Shown: positions 52,842 to 64,000 of the stretch, in pieces
How the letters are laid out: the number at the start of each line of letters is the position of its first letter
How positions within the stretch are numbered: the stretch's first letter is position 1
Assembly (NCBI GenBank): GCA_024867545.1
Contig: JANFNE010000018.1
Span: 1 to 64,000, forward strand
DNA: 64,000 nt
From: Phytopythium helicoides
Taxonomy: Eukaryota > Oomycota > Peronosporomycetes > Pythiales > Pythiaceae
Direction: 5' to 3'
The notes under the pieces: model-generated
Database searches by the model: none
Seen by the model: the letters and a program-made list of their open reading frames with translations, nothing else
Told to the model about the DNA's origin: nothing
Translations under genes and position numbers: made by a program

Positions 52842-54660
52842 ATGTCGCTCACGTCCGTCGACGCCGGTGCGTGCTGCGCGCTTGCTCCCCCCGCCTCGGC
52901 GTCCCTCGCGGCCTCTAACTGCTCTCTTGACGCGTCACGTTGCGCCACTTGCTGCTTCCTGACGCCGGCGCAGACCTCGAGCTCCTCGGCCGCACGCAGC
53001 TCGACCTGCTATCGCTCGCGCCTGCGACCGACGCGGCAGGCAAGGAGGACGCGCTGGCGCTGTTCGATGAGGACGCGGGCATCGCGGGCTCCGTGGAGGA
53101 CTTCGACGTCAACTTCCTCTCGGACTTTCTCATGGCGGACGGCCCCACGCTGCCCGAGCCCGAGTCGCCGCCGGCCGGGGCCGCACGCAGACAGCCACGC
53201 CAACGAGGCCATGGTCGTGGGCGCCGTGCCCGCGCTCGAGTTCGTGTTCGACGCCGCGCGCGTGCAGCGCAAGGTCTCGGGCGCGTCCAGTCCGTCGGGC
53301 TCCACGACGTCGGCGTCCTCGGACCACAGCCACCACCTTCGAGGCCGCGGCCGAGCCCAAGGACGACGAGTCCCCCGAGGAGCGAAAGGCGCGGCGCCGC
53401 GCACAGGTCGCCATCAGTGCTCGCCGCCACCGAAACCGGAAGAAGGTCGGTGTTGCGAGGATGTTCAGGTAACAAACAGTGCGAGCTAACGCAGCGCTTC
53501 CCCCGCACAGAACGAGATGATGGAGCTGCGCAAACAGGTGAACGCGCTCAACAACCACCTCGAGTTTCTGCGGTCCAAGCACAAGATGATGCGGCGCGAC
53601 GGTGCTGTCGCCGAGTGGGAGGAACGCGCCATGGCGCAGCGCCACAAGCGCCGGCAGGCCGAGGAGCTGAATGAGCAACTCAAGTACGCGCTGTTCTCGC
53701 AGCGGGGCTTCGTGAAGGACCTAAAGAGCGTGTTTTCGAACTCCCCCATGCACAGCACGGTGCGTTGTTCTGGCCGCATCGGCTTTTAGACGCTGAATAG
53801 TTCTCTGACCAGTGCTGTATCTCCCCCACCCTTAGGAGCTCAACATGCGCTACCTGCTGCACACGTACACGCGGCTGGGCAAGAACCCGCACTCACGGTT
53901 CCGCGATTTCCAGTCTATCTGCACCAACTCCAAGCTGGATCTGGCAATGCAGATCGTGACGCGCGAGACAGACGGCGTCAACTTTGACACGCCCAGCATC
54001 ACGACGCGGCAAATTCAGGCCGAGTCGAACGAGTTCGGCATGACCACGGTGGCCGTGTACGCGTTCAACACGCCCGACATCAACAAGATCTTTGTCGCGG
54101 CGTGCAGCGCCATCCTGAGCTGCGGGTCGGACTGGCCAAACTACACGCTCATGAGCGCACAGGCCAAGGTAGTCGACTCGCCAGCTGCCCACATTCGCTA
54201 CGGAGTTTCGAACGCACGGTATACGAACGACTCGACGAGCGAAGAGATCCTGATCGAGGGCCGCGGCACGTCCTACTACCGCATCACGGACAAGTACGCC
54301 GTGCTGCTGTGGGACTTTGTGGACGAGGACGACCTGTACCCGCTGAAGGACGAGACCGACATGAAGCGCGACGTGATTGGAGCGTACGTGCTGGCTTGTT
54401 CGCCTGATGTGGACATCCTACCATGACTGACGATGTTGTGTATGTACCTCAGTGTGATCGTCCGACAGGAGATGTGCGAGGACGGCGTGGAGCGTGTCGT
54501 GTGCCGCAACATTTGCACCAAGGTGCACGCGCTGTGCAAGCCTGCCACCTCGCAGAACATCAAGTTCTTCTCGCAGCACACGCTTTCTGGCGCCAAGGCC
54601 TGCGGCTGCCGAGTGTACCAGCAGATCAAGGATAGCAACCAGCGGCAAGTGTCCACGTAG
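52842..54660 (+). CDS. bZIP protein with conserved C-terminal domain, gene 3 (frame-disrupted)
   Basis: Exon 1 (52842-52866, MSLTSVDA) joins at 52974 to DLELLGRTQLDLLSLAPA. The acidic N-terminal region includes VEDFDVNFLSDFLMAD. Frame changes are needed near 53190 and 53330 before the basic region ERKARRRAQVAISARRHRNRKK (53446-53510 intron, GT-AG). The invariant Asn is Val (V-A-I-S-A-x-x-H-R). The zipper is LRKQVNALNNHLEFL, then NEQLKYALFSQRGFVKDLKSVF. The shared C-terminal domain runs from NMRYLLHTYTRLG to YQQIKDSNQ. It is closest to gene 2 among its neighbours. The two frame changes lie in a GC-rich low-complexity part and could be sequence errors. Confidence 0.78.
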
Positions 54661-55486
54661 GGGCTCTAGGCTTCCGCAGAGTCTGCGCATCTTGGTGTTG
54701 GCAGTCGGGTCGCCACTGCAGGTCGTATCATGTCGAGTGCGTCGTAATTTCTATTTCCTTTTCCTACTGTTTTGGCGTGAGTCGGACGGGGGCGGATGAT
54801 CGGAGCACATGAGGGCGCGAAGCTTGGTCGCCTGGCTCGGCGATGTGGAGAGGAGTGGGAGATCGACTCTTCGAGGGATAAGAGGGAGGATGGGCCTGCA
54901 GAGTGGGTGGGATGCGTGAGTATTAATTGAGACATGGTATTCGTTTCTGAAAACGATCCGACGCGTCGCGACGCGTCGTCCAGGTATTAAATAGAACAGA
55001 CGCATCCTATCTCGCGTCTCGACCTGTATCTCTTCGAGCAGGAAGATCGAGTTGCGCAGGGCAAAGCGACCAAAAATCCTAGATTAGTGTCTTTTTCGAT
55101 ACAAACTAGGGACTTTGAAGCACTAGGGATAGGCCTTTCGGAACACAATGCCTAGTGTTTTGCACCTCATGCCAATCATGGAAGGCGCTGGCAGCACCTG
55201 GTCGGCGAATGCCGTGCGGCACGATCACCAGCCGCTGGCTCTGCCCCGTAAACCTGTTGGCTGTTCGCGCCATGCGCCAGTCCCGATCCCTCGGAGCCTT
55301 TCCGGCGGCGCTCAGAACCCCACGACGCGCGTCGGCAGCAGGGCTCAAGCGAAAATGAGAGCACAACGCGCGGGCCCCGCAGCCGCCAGCCGCCGGTGCG
55401 CTTACGCCATCGATTCCTGTCGACGTAGGCGGCCCCGCCGGATCTGACGCTGGGACACTTTCGCTTTGGCGCTCGGCGCAGCAGCC
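54661..55486. other. Intergenic between bZIP genes 3 and 4
   Basis: 826 bp without supported genes. The longer open frames on either strand look like leader or shadow sequence. An inverted CGACGCGTCG-type palindrome pair lies near 54957-54980. Confidence 0.45.
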
Positions 55487-57072
55487 ATGGGCAGCGCAGA
55501 CGGACCCGTGGCGACGCTGCCGACGGCCGGCGGGCTTCCTGAACGACATGGACGAGCTCGAGGTCGGCTTCCTCTCGGACTTGCTGCTGCCAGAGGACGT
55601 CAGGGCCACGCCGCGAGCGCGCAAGCCCCGCGAGCCCTCGGCCGACGAGGGCGACGACTCGGACGCGCACAGCAGCAGCTCGCGCTCGCAGGACGCCTCG
55701 GGCAGCAGCAACAGCGGCGACGAGACGCCCAAGTCCTCGGACGCGGCCGACAAGATCCCGCGGAGGCGACCTGTGTCCAGGCGCAAGCTCGAGGAGCGGC
55801 GGGCCAGGCGCCGCGCACAGGTCGCCGTCAGCGCGCGCCGTCACCGCTCCCGCAAGAAGGTGGGCTCGTGGTTTTTGACATCGTGTCCGTACAGGACAGT
55901 GAGCTCACCTCAGTCACGTCGACCTCCAGAGCGAGCTCATGGAGCTGCGAGCGTCGGAGAGCGAGCTGAGCGAGCGGCTCGCGAGTCTACGCGCCAATTT
56001 GAACGCCATCCGGCCCAGCCGAGCGGTTGCCGCCGCGGAGGAGGTCGCTGTCGCTGAACGCCTCAAGCGGCAGCGTGTCGAGGACATCAACGCTGAGCTG
56101 CGCCGAGCACTTGTCATGCAGCGCCGCTTCTTCGGGACGCTCAAGACGGTGCTGCTCACATCGGCTGAAGCAAACTCGGTGCGTGGATGAGGAAAAGCTT
56201 GTCGGAGAATGATGCAGTTTGGACTTATGCCGACTGCTGTGGCGATAGGAAGTGGACATGAAGATGCTGCTTCACACGTACACGCATCTGGGTCAGAATC
56301 CGTGGTCGCGTGCGCGCGATTTCAAGTCCATCTGCTCGGATTCCAAGGTGGACTTGGCGATGCAGATTCTGCTGCGAGAAACCGAGGGTTACGACTTCTC
56401 GAAGCCTGCCATCGTCACGCGGTCTGTGCAAACTACGTCGCCAACAGAGACCTGCCGTGACTGCAACTGCGACGTATGCGTTCGAGGCGATGGATCTCAA
56501 GAGCACCTTCGTGTCTGCGTGCGGAGCCATCCTCGGATATAACTCGGATTGGCCTCGGTTCACCACAGTGACGCGCCGCAACCAGATCGCGGACGCTCCT
56601 TCAGGACACATTCGCTACGGCGTGTCCGAGTTACAGTACCAGAGTGAAGATGGTGGCGGCACTCTGACTGTCGGGTCACGACCGCTCACACACTATCGCA
56701 TGACCGATACCTATGGCGTATTGGTGTGGGATTTTGCAGACCTGGATGACTTGTTTCCACTCGACCAGACCACCGCTGTCAAGCGAGACGTGATTGGAGC
56801 GTACGTTTTCTTGTGGGCTCAGGTTAACTTCAGATGACTAAAGTGTTCTATGCTGCAGGATGCTGTTGCGTCGCGAAATTTGTGCTGATGGTGTCGAGCG
56901 GGTTGTCTACCGATCGCTCTGTACTAAGATCCACACATTCCCAAGCGTTCCGGCACTCACGCCAGTCCTAGCCGAGTATGCAGATCGTTGCCACCAGGGA
57001 GCCAAGATGTGTGGTGCCTCCATCTACAACCAGGTCCACTCGGACATTGCGCGCTCGCTAGTCGAGCTGTAA
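55487..57072 (+). CDS. bZIP protein with conserved C-terminal domain, gene 4 (frame-disrupted)
   Basis: The first Met at 55487 (MGSADGPV) lies in another frame than the main N-terminal segment, which can start at 55548 (MDELEVGFLSDLLLPEDV); an indel or missed intron lies between them. The basic region is ERRARRRAQVAVSARRHRSRKK, with Val at the invariant Asn position. A 70-nt intron (55860-55929) sits where genes 2 and 3 have theirs. The zipper is weaker (LRASESELSERLASLRANLNAI). The shared C-terminal domain begins MKMLLHTYTHLGQNPW; one frame change near 56450 then leads into ATYAFEAMDLKSTF and VLVWDFADLDDLFPL. The end is CGASIYNQVHSDIARSLVEL. It is the most diverged of genes 1-4. Confidence 0.75.
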
Positions 57073-57369
57073 AGCTCGATGTAGTTCGTATCATTCTGTA
57101 ATGTATCGCGATTGCCATCAATCACTAGAGTTCCCACGCGCTATATGTTGGCGTGCACGAATATAAATCAAGCCCCAACGTGCACAAACACATTGATCAA
57201 GTTTGGAACACTCACAATCTGTAATTCACAAATAGTTTTTTGTTGTTGTTGTTTGCATTGAGGAATTCATCCACGCGACTCGCACACACGCACAGCTAGA
57301 GTAGATATCGAAATGCAGCAGGCGACACTACCTACGACAGTGTCGCCCAGGTCGGATAAACTAAGGACT

Positions 57370-59173
57370 TCAAGCAACAATCTCTGGTTGATTCAGGCGG
57401 TCCGGGTGCGTCTTGATGAGCAGGTTGCGTGCTGACGCCTCCACGATGTCGGCATTGCGGCAGAAGACTGTGAGGAAAGACTCGTTGATCTTGCTGTGCG
57501 GGTGAGTCAGAGCACCAACTGGCGGGGTGCTATGGATGATGGACCGGTAGAGCGCACGCACACCACCGTTGGGCATCGGTTCCGACTCGATGATCATGCT
57601 AAAGATACCAAGAACACAAACATGTCAGAGGGCTAGAAGAACGACAACGACAAGAGAGCAGGTCCCCACTCACCATCCGACTTCATCGTTGTGCAGCACA
57701 AACTCGGGCGACTCGTCCCTGTCGGGCAGGTACAGGTCGTCCAGCGAAATGGTTTCCCAAACGATAACGACGAACTGATCAAACACTCGTCGGTGCACGA
57801 CAAAGTATGAGTGGAAGTACACGATGCGGTTCTGCTCGTGATCCTTCAGCAGCGGTGCAATCGTGCGGCCATATCGCGTGTTCTCATCCAGCTCCATGAG
57901 CCGCTCGCACTTGACGTGGGGCTGGAAACGCTCAGGAATGTCAAACTGGAAGTTGAAGATTGAGTTCCAGCACGCATCGCCGAGCTCATGGTGCGTGAAG
58001 CCCGGAGTCTTCTTGGCGCGCAACAGCTTTATCTCAATGTCGGGTCCGTTCGAGTTGAGCTTGATATCCGTGAGCGGGTAGTTGACCGGTCCGGGTCCAA
58101 ACTCGCTGTGAATAACTTGCAGCGCCATGTCCATGCGCTTGGCAGCAATGTGGTGCAGCATCTTGGAGCGTTGCAGCGAGTCAACTGGCAGATGATGGAA
58201 CCAGTGCTGAATCTTGACGGGCGAAGGCGACGCCGCGACCGAAAAGTCCAGATCGACCGCGTTCGTCGAAAGCGACGCGAGCTGCGTCTGCGTCGCAATG
58301 AGCGCGCTCTCGTCGGCGTCCAGCAGGTCAACGTCGTCCACCTTCTTGCGCTTGCGGTGGTGCGTGATGACCTCCTGCTCCATTTTGATGCGCTCGGCCG
58401 ACTCGGAGCCGCTGTGGTGCATCATCTTGGCCATCTGCTCCTGCAGCTGCTGCACTTGCTCTCGTAGCCTCGCCAGCTCCTCCTATACGCACGTACGTGT
58501 CAGACGCCTGCTGTCAGACAAGTTCATGGGACCGCACGAGCGGTCGAGGCGCACCTTTTGTCGGTTCCGGTGCTTGCGCGCCGACTTGGCGACCTGCGCG
58601 CGGCGACGCAGCTTCTTCTCCTCCTCGGTGAGGCTCTTGACGGGCGCGTTGAGGATCTCCTCCGAGTCTCGGAAGCCCGGGTCGCTGCCGTTGGTGCTCG
58701 TGGTGGGCGAGGCGACGGGCGAGCTCGTGCGCGAGCGCGTGCGCTGCGCGGGGCCGCTGCTGCTGCTTGAGCTGCGGGCTCTGCGCCTTGCCAGGGGGCT
58801 GTCGCCGTGGGGCTGGCGCCGCTCGAGAAGAACGGCGTCTGGATGGTGGCGGCGTGCACTGGCGCGGCGCGCAGCTCCTCGAACACTGCGGCCGCGCTGG
58901 CGTGGTGCTTGTCGCGTGCTGGTGCTGGAGCTGGTGCTGGTGCTGGAGCGGCTGCGGCTGGTGCGCGTGGTGGTGGTGGTGGTCGTGGTGCGGCAGCGCC
59001 TGCACCGTGGCCACGAAGTCGAGGTCCGTGAGCGTGGCTGGGTACATGCCCATGAGCAGCGCCTGGTCGTCTGGCGACAGCGGCGCGCCGTGCTGCTCCT
59101 CGATCAGCGGGTACATGTCGTCGTCGGACGAGTGCGGCGCGTCGAACACGTACGCGAGCGAGGACGCCTCCAT
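57370..59173 (-). CDS. bZIP protein, second subfamily, gene 5 (frame-disrupted)
   Basis: Three exons: 59173-58555, 58482-57674 and 57598-57370, with 72- and 75-nt introns. N-terminus: MEASSLAYVFDAPHSSDDD, then a His/Gln-rich run (HHDHHHHHAHQPQPLQHQ). Two frame changes lie in the low-complexity part before SEEILNAPVKSLTEEEKKLRRRAQVAKSARKHRNRQK. The basic region again has Val for the invariant Asn (V-A-K-S-A-x-x-H-R), and the first zipper Leu follows at +10 (EELARLREQVQQLQEQM). The C-terminal ~330 residues (WFHHLPVDSLQRSKMLHHIAAKRMDMAL ... VIVWETISLDDLYLPD) are only loosely like those of genes 1-4. It is convergent with gene 4. Confidence 0.78.
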
Positions 59174-60560
59174 CTCGCGGAGGGCGAGTCGGTCAGTCGC
59201 TCGGTCGGTCGGTCGGAGACGCAGGAGGCTGGCGGGAGCTCGAGCGGCGCGCTCCACTCGAGTCGACGGGCGGCGCGCGCTGGTGACGGCGGCGCGAGTT
59301 CCGCAAATGAGCTGGCGGAAGCGAGAGGACGGGGCGGGAGCCCTTCAGCTTTGCGGAACAGAGTTGTTTTGGGGCGATCGGGTGGGGGTATTTTGGGGTT
59401 TTCGGACCACTGCTTGAGGGTATTTTGGGGGGGAGGAATTGGATTGGGCAGGCGGGAGGGGGGAGGATTGGGCAGGCGCGCTCATCGACTACTGCAAGTA
59501 ATCGCTGCTGTACGCACGGTATGGGCGGCAAAAAGCGGATGATGCGGCGCAATGACCCGCCACTGCCCGCGAACATGCGATATCCACAGTGCAGAGCCCC
59601 GCTGGAGGCGGCGGCGACCCGCAGGCGGCGCGAGCCCGGCGCCTTGAGGTGCTGTTAAATGTGAGCAGGCTTTGACAGCCTTGTACGTAGGAAAGTCTCC
59701 TCTTGGTTAGAGTATGGGCGGCAGTTTACCTGCTGCCATTGGCTGGAATGGCGCTCGCTGGGCGTAATCGGTACGCGCAAGCCTACGTTATCTCAAAACA
59801 GTATACGGAGGACCCATGTTGAGCCGTTTTCAAAGTAATTTATACTGAAGTTCGTTATAATGAGCTCAATGGGGAGTGAACATCCTACAGATCAGCTCAT
59901 ACGCCGCGATCTGCCATATTATTTACTATTGCAGTTTCATCTAGATACAAAATGCCAAATGGAGGATGGGCAGGACTTGCTACTATCCATTTACGCAGTT
60001 CTAAACTGGACGCCTAACATACGACACCGGCCACCAGTATTCCCCAATATCAGTACTTGAACCTCTCGCACTGTGCCCATGACGCCACCTCCACCCACGC
60101 CTCGACCACCGTCGCCACCCGTCACTGCGCGCTGTAAACGCCTCCGGCGGCGTCATCGCCGCTCATTCGGTCCCACGCTCGCTCACTCATAGTGAGTGTG
60201 CGCGAACCCTTGACTTCGGATGGGCTCGAGGCTGCCGTGGGGCCGCCTCTGCCCCGCTCTTGACCCGCTTGAAGCTCGGGTCCTTCCAGCAATCGTGCTC
60301 GCAATCCAGCCAAGCAGTGTCGCCGCGCTCACGCATAGACGCTGGCGGCCAACTGTCTGCCGCTGCTTCAACGGCACCTCACTCGACCCGCCCGATCTAC
60401 GCACGCGGATCGATTGCCGCCTTCAGCCTTCAGCCCTGCGTCGGAATGATGGTGCATGTCATCCGTGGCGGCCCGTCACGTCGGCCATGGGGGCTCAGCT
60501 TGCGTCAACACTCGCAAAATCGAGCCACCAGCGGAATGAAGCCGTGACATTCTCGTGGCT
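59174..60560. other. Intergenic upstream of bZIP gene 5
   Basis: About 1.4 kb without a supported gene. Purine/pyrimidine-biased GC-rich sequence (59330-59480) gives way to AT-rich sequence at 59800-60060. Only short open frames are seen. Confidence 0.45.
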
Positions 60561-61806
60561 CTAGGTCGTTGTCCTGGCACACTGCCACCCAATCGATGCA
60601 CGAGCAGCGCTCTGTGTTATCCTCCACCAAGCAGTGTGCGACGGAGTGGGCATGCATTTGCTTTCTAGCTCTGTTCGCCCTTTGGACTTGTCATAGGCCA
60701 AGTAAATGGTGTTGTAGCCTTCGTCGCCCTTGTGAGCGTTGAAAAAGTGCTCACGCGCGACGTCGCCGTTGAGCGGCCAGTCGTTGAGGAAGCGCTCGGC
60801 CAGGTCCGGGTTGGCCATGTACAGGCGCGCGAAGCCGACGAGGTCAGCGGCACCGCTGCGGAGCACGCCCTCGGCCACGTCGCGCGTGAGTGCACTGTTG
60901 GCGATGACAGGTTCCCTTGAACACCTTCTTGGCGTCCAGCATCGTCAGCGGCGTGACGCCCTCGTTGTTCCCAGCGAGAGCAAAGTCATCAATCAAGGAT
61001 AGGTACGCGATTTTGTGCTCGCCCAGACGCTCGAACACGTACCGGAACATCTCATTGTTGTCGGGACTTCCCATGCCGCCGAACACACCGTTGGGCGATA
61101 GACGCACGCCGATGCGGTCCGCAGGGAACACCGTCTTGAGTGCCTCCAGCAGCTCGTCCAGGAAGCGGTAGCGGTTCGCGAACGAGCCGCCGTACTTGTC
61201 CGTGCGCTGGTTGGTGCACGACTGCAGGAACTGGTCCGGCAGGTACCCGTTGCATGCTTGGACGTCGATGCCGTCGAAGCCGATCTTCTTGCCGAGCTCG
61301 GCACACTTGCGGTAGTCCTCGATGATGTCGGTGATCTCGCTGATCTCAAGCGCGCGCGCACGCTCGAACTTGACCTGCTCGCCGTCGGCGTTGCGCGTGG
61401 AGCCTGAGCTGCAGAGTGTAGCGGACGCTGACACGACCTCGTTCTTCGGGTTGAACGACGGGTGCGACTGGCGACCCATGTGCCACAGCTGCAGGAAGAT
61501 CTTGCTCTCCTTGGCGTGCACGCGGTCCACAAGCGTCTTCCAGCCGGCGGCGTGCTCCTCGTTGTACAGCGCGGGTGCTCCCCACCAGCCGTAGCCCTGC
61601 TCGGACACGGCCGTGGCCTCTCCGATGAGCAGACCGGCACCCGTGCGGTTCTCGTAGTACTCGTGCATGCGCGCGATGGGGGCACGCGTCTTGATGTCTG
61701 CGCGTGCGCGGGTCGTCGGGCTGTACACGATGCGGTTCTTGAGTGTCAGGCCCTTGGCCAGCTCGTACGGCGTGAACATCTTGTAGTTTATGATGCGGGC
61801 GGCCAT
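60561..61806 (-). CDS. Old Yellow Enzyme-family flavin reductase, diverged copy 10 (frame-disrupted)
   Basis: Starts MAARIINYKMFTPYELAKGL at 61806 and follows the array protein closely with scattered changes (for example IDVQACNGYL in place of IDVHAGNGYL, and DDFALAGNNEGV for DGFFIGANEGV). The His of the OYE His/Asn pair is Gln here, so activity on the usual substrates is doubtful. One extra base near 60909 (GATGACAGG where the array has GATGACGG) shifts the frame into the last third, which then reads VANSALTRDVAEGVLRSGA to YDKSKGRTELESKC and stops at 60561. The C-terminus differs from both array types. Its 5' flank is unrelated to the array spacer. Probably an older duplicate or a pseudogene. 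Confidence 0.78.
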
Positions 61807-62079
61807 GGCTGTTGTTGATGGTTGGAGTCGCGTGTTGATCTTGAAGCAAGTTGTGTTGTGAGCTGTGGATATGACGTGCTCATGGACAGTATTGCGTCAG
61901 GACTGAGTGATACGCAAGCTGCGAAACTTCAGTTCCATTTGAAAGGGAATTGCTATCGATTGCGCACACCAGGGATCGTGAGAGTTGTGACTCGTAATCT
62001 CGGCTCGCCTGACCTTGTTGATCCGATTATTCACGACCTCTGTTCAAATTACGAGCACCTTGCACCGCAAGCCGTCTGT
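61807..62079. other. Intergenic between OYE copy 10 and the metallophosphoesterase gene
   Basis: 273 bp. One short + frame runs through it and antisense into the next gene. No motif supports it as a gene. Confidence 0.4.
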
Positions 62080-63465
62080 CTAGACTTGCTTCTCCTTGCC
62101 CGAGTTACGGACAACGCGGGCTCGGCAGCAGCGCCAGACCAGCGAGAGCACAACTAACACCAGCGTGGCAGCATAGAGAGCGAATACAAGCGGCTCACGG
62201 GGCAGGTCGCACTTGGTCGCCGAGATCGGAAGCGATTCCTTGTCGTGACCGAGGTGCAGCAGAGTGTAGCTCGGGTCGGGACGCTGGCCCCACGAGAACG
62301 CGGGCGTTGTGAACTCGGCAGCTCCATCCGGGTGCTTCAACGCACACCAGGCGTGCGTGTGACCCGAGAGCACCACGTCCGGTTGAATCTTGGCCACCAG
62401 CTCGGTCGATAAGGCCTGGAGACAGAACGTGGTGGTACACCTCGTATTGAAACGACGGGTGCTCGTAGGTCACGTGACCGCCTTCGCTCCGCCGCGCCTC
62501 GCCGCATTGCATATCGTCAGCTCTGTAGAGTGGCACGTGAGTCAACAGCACAACCTGGCCGGTCGTTCGTGCGCGCAGACGCTCAAAGTCGAGGTCATCA
62601 AGGAAACTGCGCGACCATGAATGAGAACAACATCTTTCATCGTGAGTAGATCGACAGCTTAGACGCTCACCTCCGCGATTGCATCTTCACGTCCATGTTG
62701 GCCACGTCTGCGTCGAGCGCCATGGTGTTGAGCGATACGAACAAGTGTCCGCCCACGAAGTCGATGCGGTTGGATGCCCCGAACGCGACTTCATACCGCT
62801 TGATCTCGGCAGCGCTCATATACCGCCCGAACGACGCGTCGTGGTTGCCAATCTGGACAAGTAAGCGCGACACCTCAGCACGAGAAGAGTGCGCGAACGC
62901 AGGATGCTCAGCGCGAAGCACTGCTGCTCACCAAGTAGAGCGACTGAAGTGGAGCTGCGTGAGCGAACACCGCGAAGAACCGGTCCACGTACTCCTGTCG
63001 ACAATCATAGCAACAGCATTTAGCCGTCACTACCACCGCCATCTATTGAAGCAGCCGCCGCTGTCACCTGCCAGTCTCTGTCGGGCGTCGGCCGGCTCCC
63101 CTCGTCGAACTGGTCGCCGAGAACCAGCACCACATCTGGACGGTGCACCGCCACCGCAGCGCTCACCGACTGCTGCACCTGCACTAGCACTGCATCAGTC
63201 GCCCTCACGGGACTCCTGCGGCCATCCACCGCCGGTTTACAATCCCCAAGCCGACCTGCCAGTCAATCCACGCGCGCTCAACAGCAGAGCGCCGGCGCTT
63301 GCCCAACAAGTGGACGTCCGTCACAACCAGCGCACGCACGCGCGACGCCTCCTGCTCGGGCTCGGACCGGCGCAGCTGCAGCTCGCAGCGCAGCGCAGCG
63401 AGGTAGAAGACGCCGCTCTGGCCCAGGGCCAGCGCCGCAGCGACGGCCAGCAGCTCCCGCGTCAT
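62080..63465 (-). CDS. MPPE1/PGAP5-like membrane metallophosphoesterase
   Basis: Start at 63465 (MTRELLAVAAALALG, signal anchor). Exons: 63465-63256, 63178-63068, then EYVDRFFAVFAHAAPLQSLYL, IGNHDASFGRYMSAAEIKRYEVAF through DVKMQSR, and the last from SFLDDLDFERLR. Metal-site motifs in order: VVTDVHLLG (DxH), VLGDQFDEG (GD), IGNHD (GNH[DE]), LLTHVPLYR and SGHTHAWC (GHxH). A C-terminal transmembrane helix (LVFALYAATLVLVVLSLVW) precedes a basic tail. This is the Cdc1/Ted1/PGAP5 family, which removes ethanolamine phosphate from GPI anchors in the early secretory pathway. One extra base near 62420 breaks the frame before LSTELVAKIQPDVVLSGHTH. Intron sizes are about 60-85 nt. Confidence 0.8.
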
Positions 63466-64000
63466 GTCGGACGCGCGCTCTCCGCGACGGCGCCACGTTC
63501 GACTCGATTGCGACCTTCGAGCAACATGGGAGTCGGCCAAGTTGAAGCGGAGCTGTTTGGTTTCAAGGTCACGCCCAGCCGTGATCGCTCCAAATAGACT
63601 TTCGTTCTCAGTTGGACTGAAGTTCACGCCTGACGCAAAGGAGGACGCTTGGACAATCACGTTCCCAATTTCCGCTTTTGCCGCCTTTGGCACTCAAGGA
63701 ACCCAATGATGCCGAGAAGTGCTGGGTGCAGAGCGTTCATTTCGAGGGTTACCAAGCGTGTGCAGATTGAGCTACAGGGGGAGTACTCCATCAACCGACT
63801 CTGCTCGCTTCAGAACTTCAGCAGTCACTCACCACAGCCCATTGCGCTATCGTCCTCGCACTCACCGCGAACGCCCTGTCTTCTGATAACACTTGGAATC
63901 GAGTGCATACCACTACATGATCCGCAGTTGGGAGTGGACCATGCGCTCGCATTCTTCCTCCGGACAGTCATTGTTGTCGCTGTTGTCAACCAGTGTATTA
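63466..64000. other. Right edge, no supported gene
   Basis: 535 bp upstream of the metallophosphoesterase start. An open frame continues in phase to 63693 (MPKAAKAEIGNVIVQASS), but I take this as leader. Nothing else is recognised. Confidence 0.45.

Noticed and set aside
61822..62157. Possible small + strand gene between OYE copy 10 and the metallophosphoesterase gene
   Set aside because: Its second half runs antisense to the conserved C-terminus of the metallophosphoesterase, and no motif is seen in the first half.

Overview
The window looks like nuclear DNA of an oomycete (Peronosporales/Pythiales, Phytophthora-like). Genes are GC-rich and compact, and most introns are 60-77 nt with GTRNG-type donors and CTNAC-like branch points. 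The clearest promoters carry the oomycete initiator plus flanking element (TCACTTT-GCAATTTG). The gene set also fits: SHAQKY-type Myb, bZIP plus conserved C-terminal domain proteins, PH/chalcone-isomerase-like protein. All gene models below come from reading frames, splice signals and remembered family motifs; no database search was made.

Layout. 0.3-22.8 kb is an ordinary single-copy block: an LRAT-RING protein and an M14 carboxypeptidase (divergent), a small EF-hand-like protein, an LRR protein, a leucine carboxyl methyltransferase-GNAT fusion, a tail-anchored fatty-aldehyde dehydrogenase, a coiled-coil protein that may be a kinetochore subunit, a PH/CHI-like membrane protein, a Myb protein, a TVP15-like Golgi protein and a TRF4-like nucleotidyltransferase. 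Diverged dispersed repeats lie at 16.7-19.3 kb. From 23 to 59 kb there are five bZIP genes (four +, one -) with a CENP-S-like histone-fold gene between the first two.

The standout feature is a ~20 kb amplification at 29.8-49.9 kb, inside the bZIP cluster. Nine copies of an Old Yellow Enzyme (OPR-like flavin reductase) gene lie on ~2.35 kb units, seven on the - strand followed by two on the + strand. Copies 3-9 encode the same 378-residue protein and copy 2 differs at one residue. Copy 1 has a 420-residue product ending in a CaaX box (CSVM). A tenth, diverged copy lies at 60.6-61.8 kb. The inverted junction at 45.15-45.56 kb falls at the core promoters of the two divergent copies.

49.9-52.8 kb is a gene graveyard: a PDR-type ABC transporter scrap next to a cytosine-deaminase scrap, then a decayed Ser/Gly-rich repeat protein. 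The right end holds an MPPE1/PGAP5-like metallophosphoesterase gene. Many otherwise conserved genes outside the array are interrupted by single-base frame changes. This may be uncorrected long-read error or real decay and should be settled before calling any of them pseudogenes.
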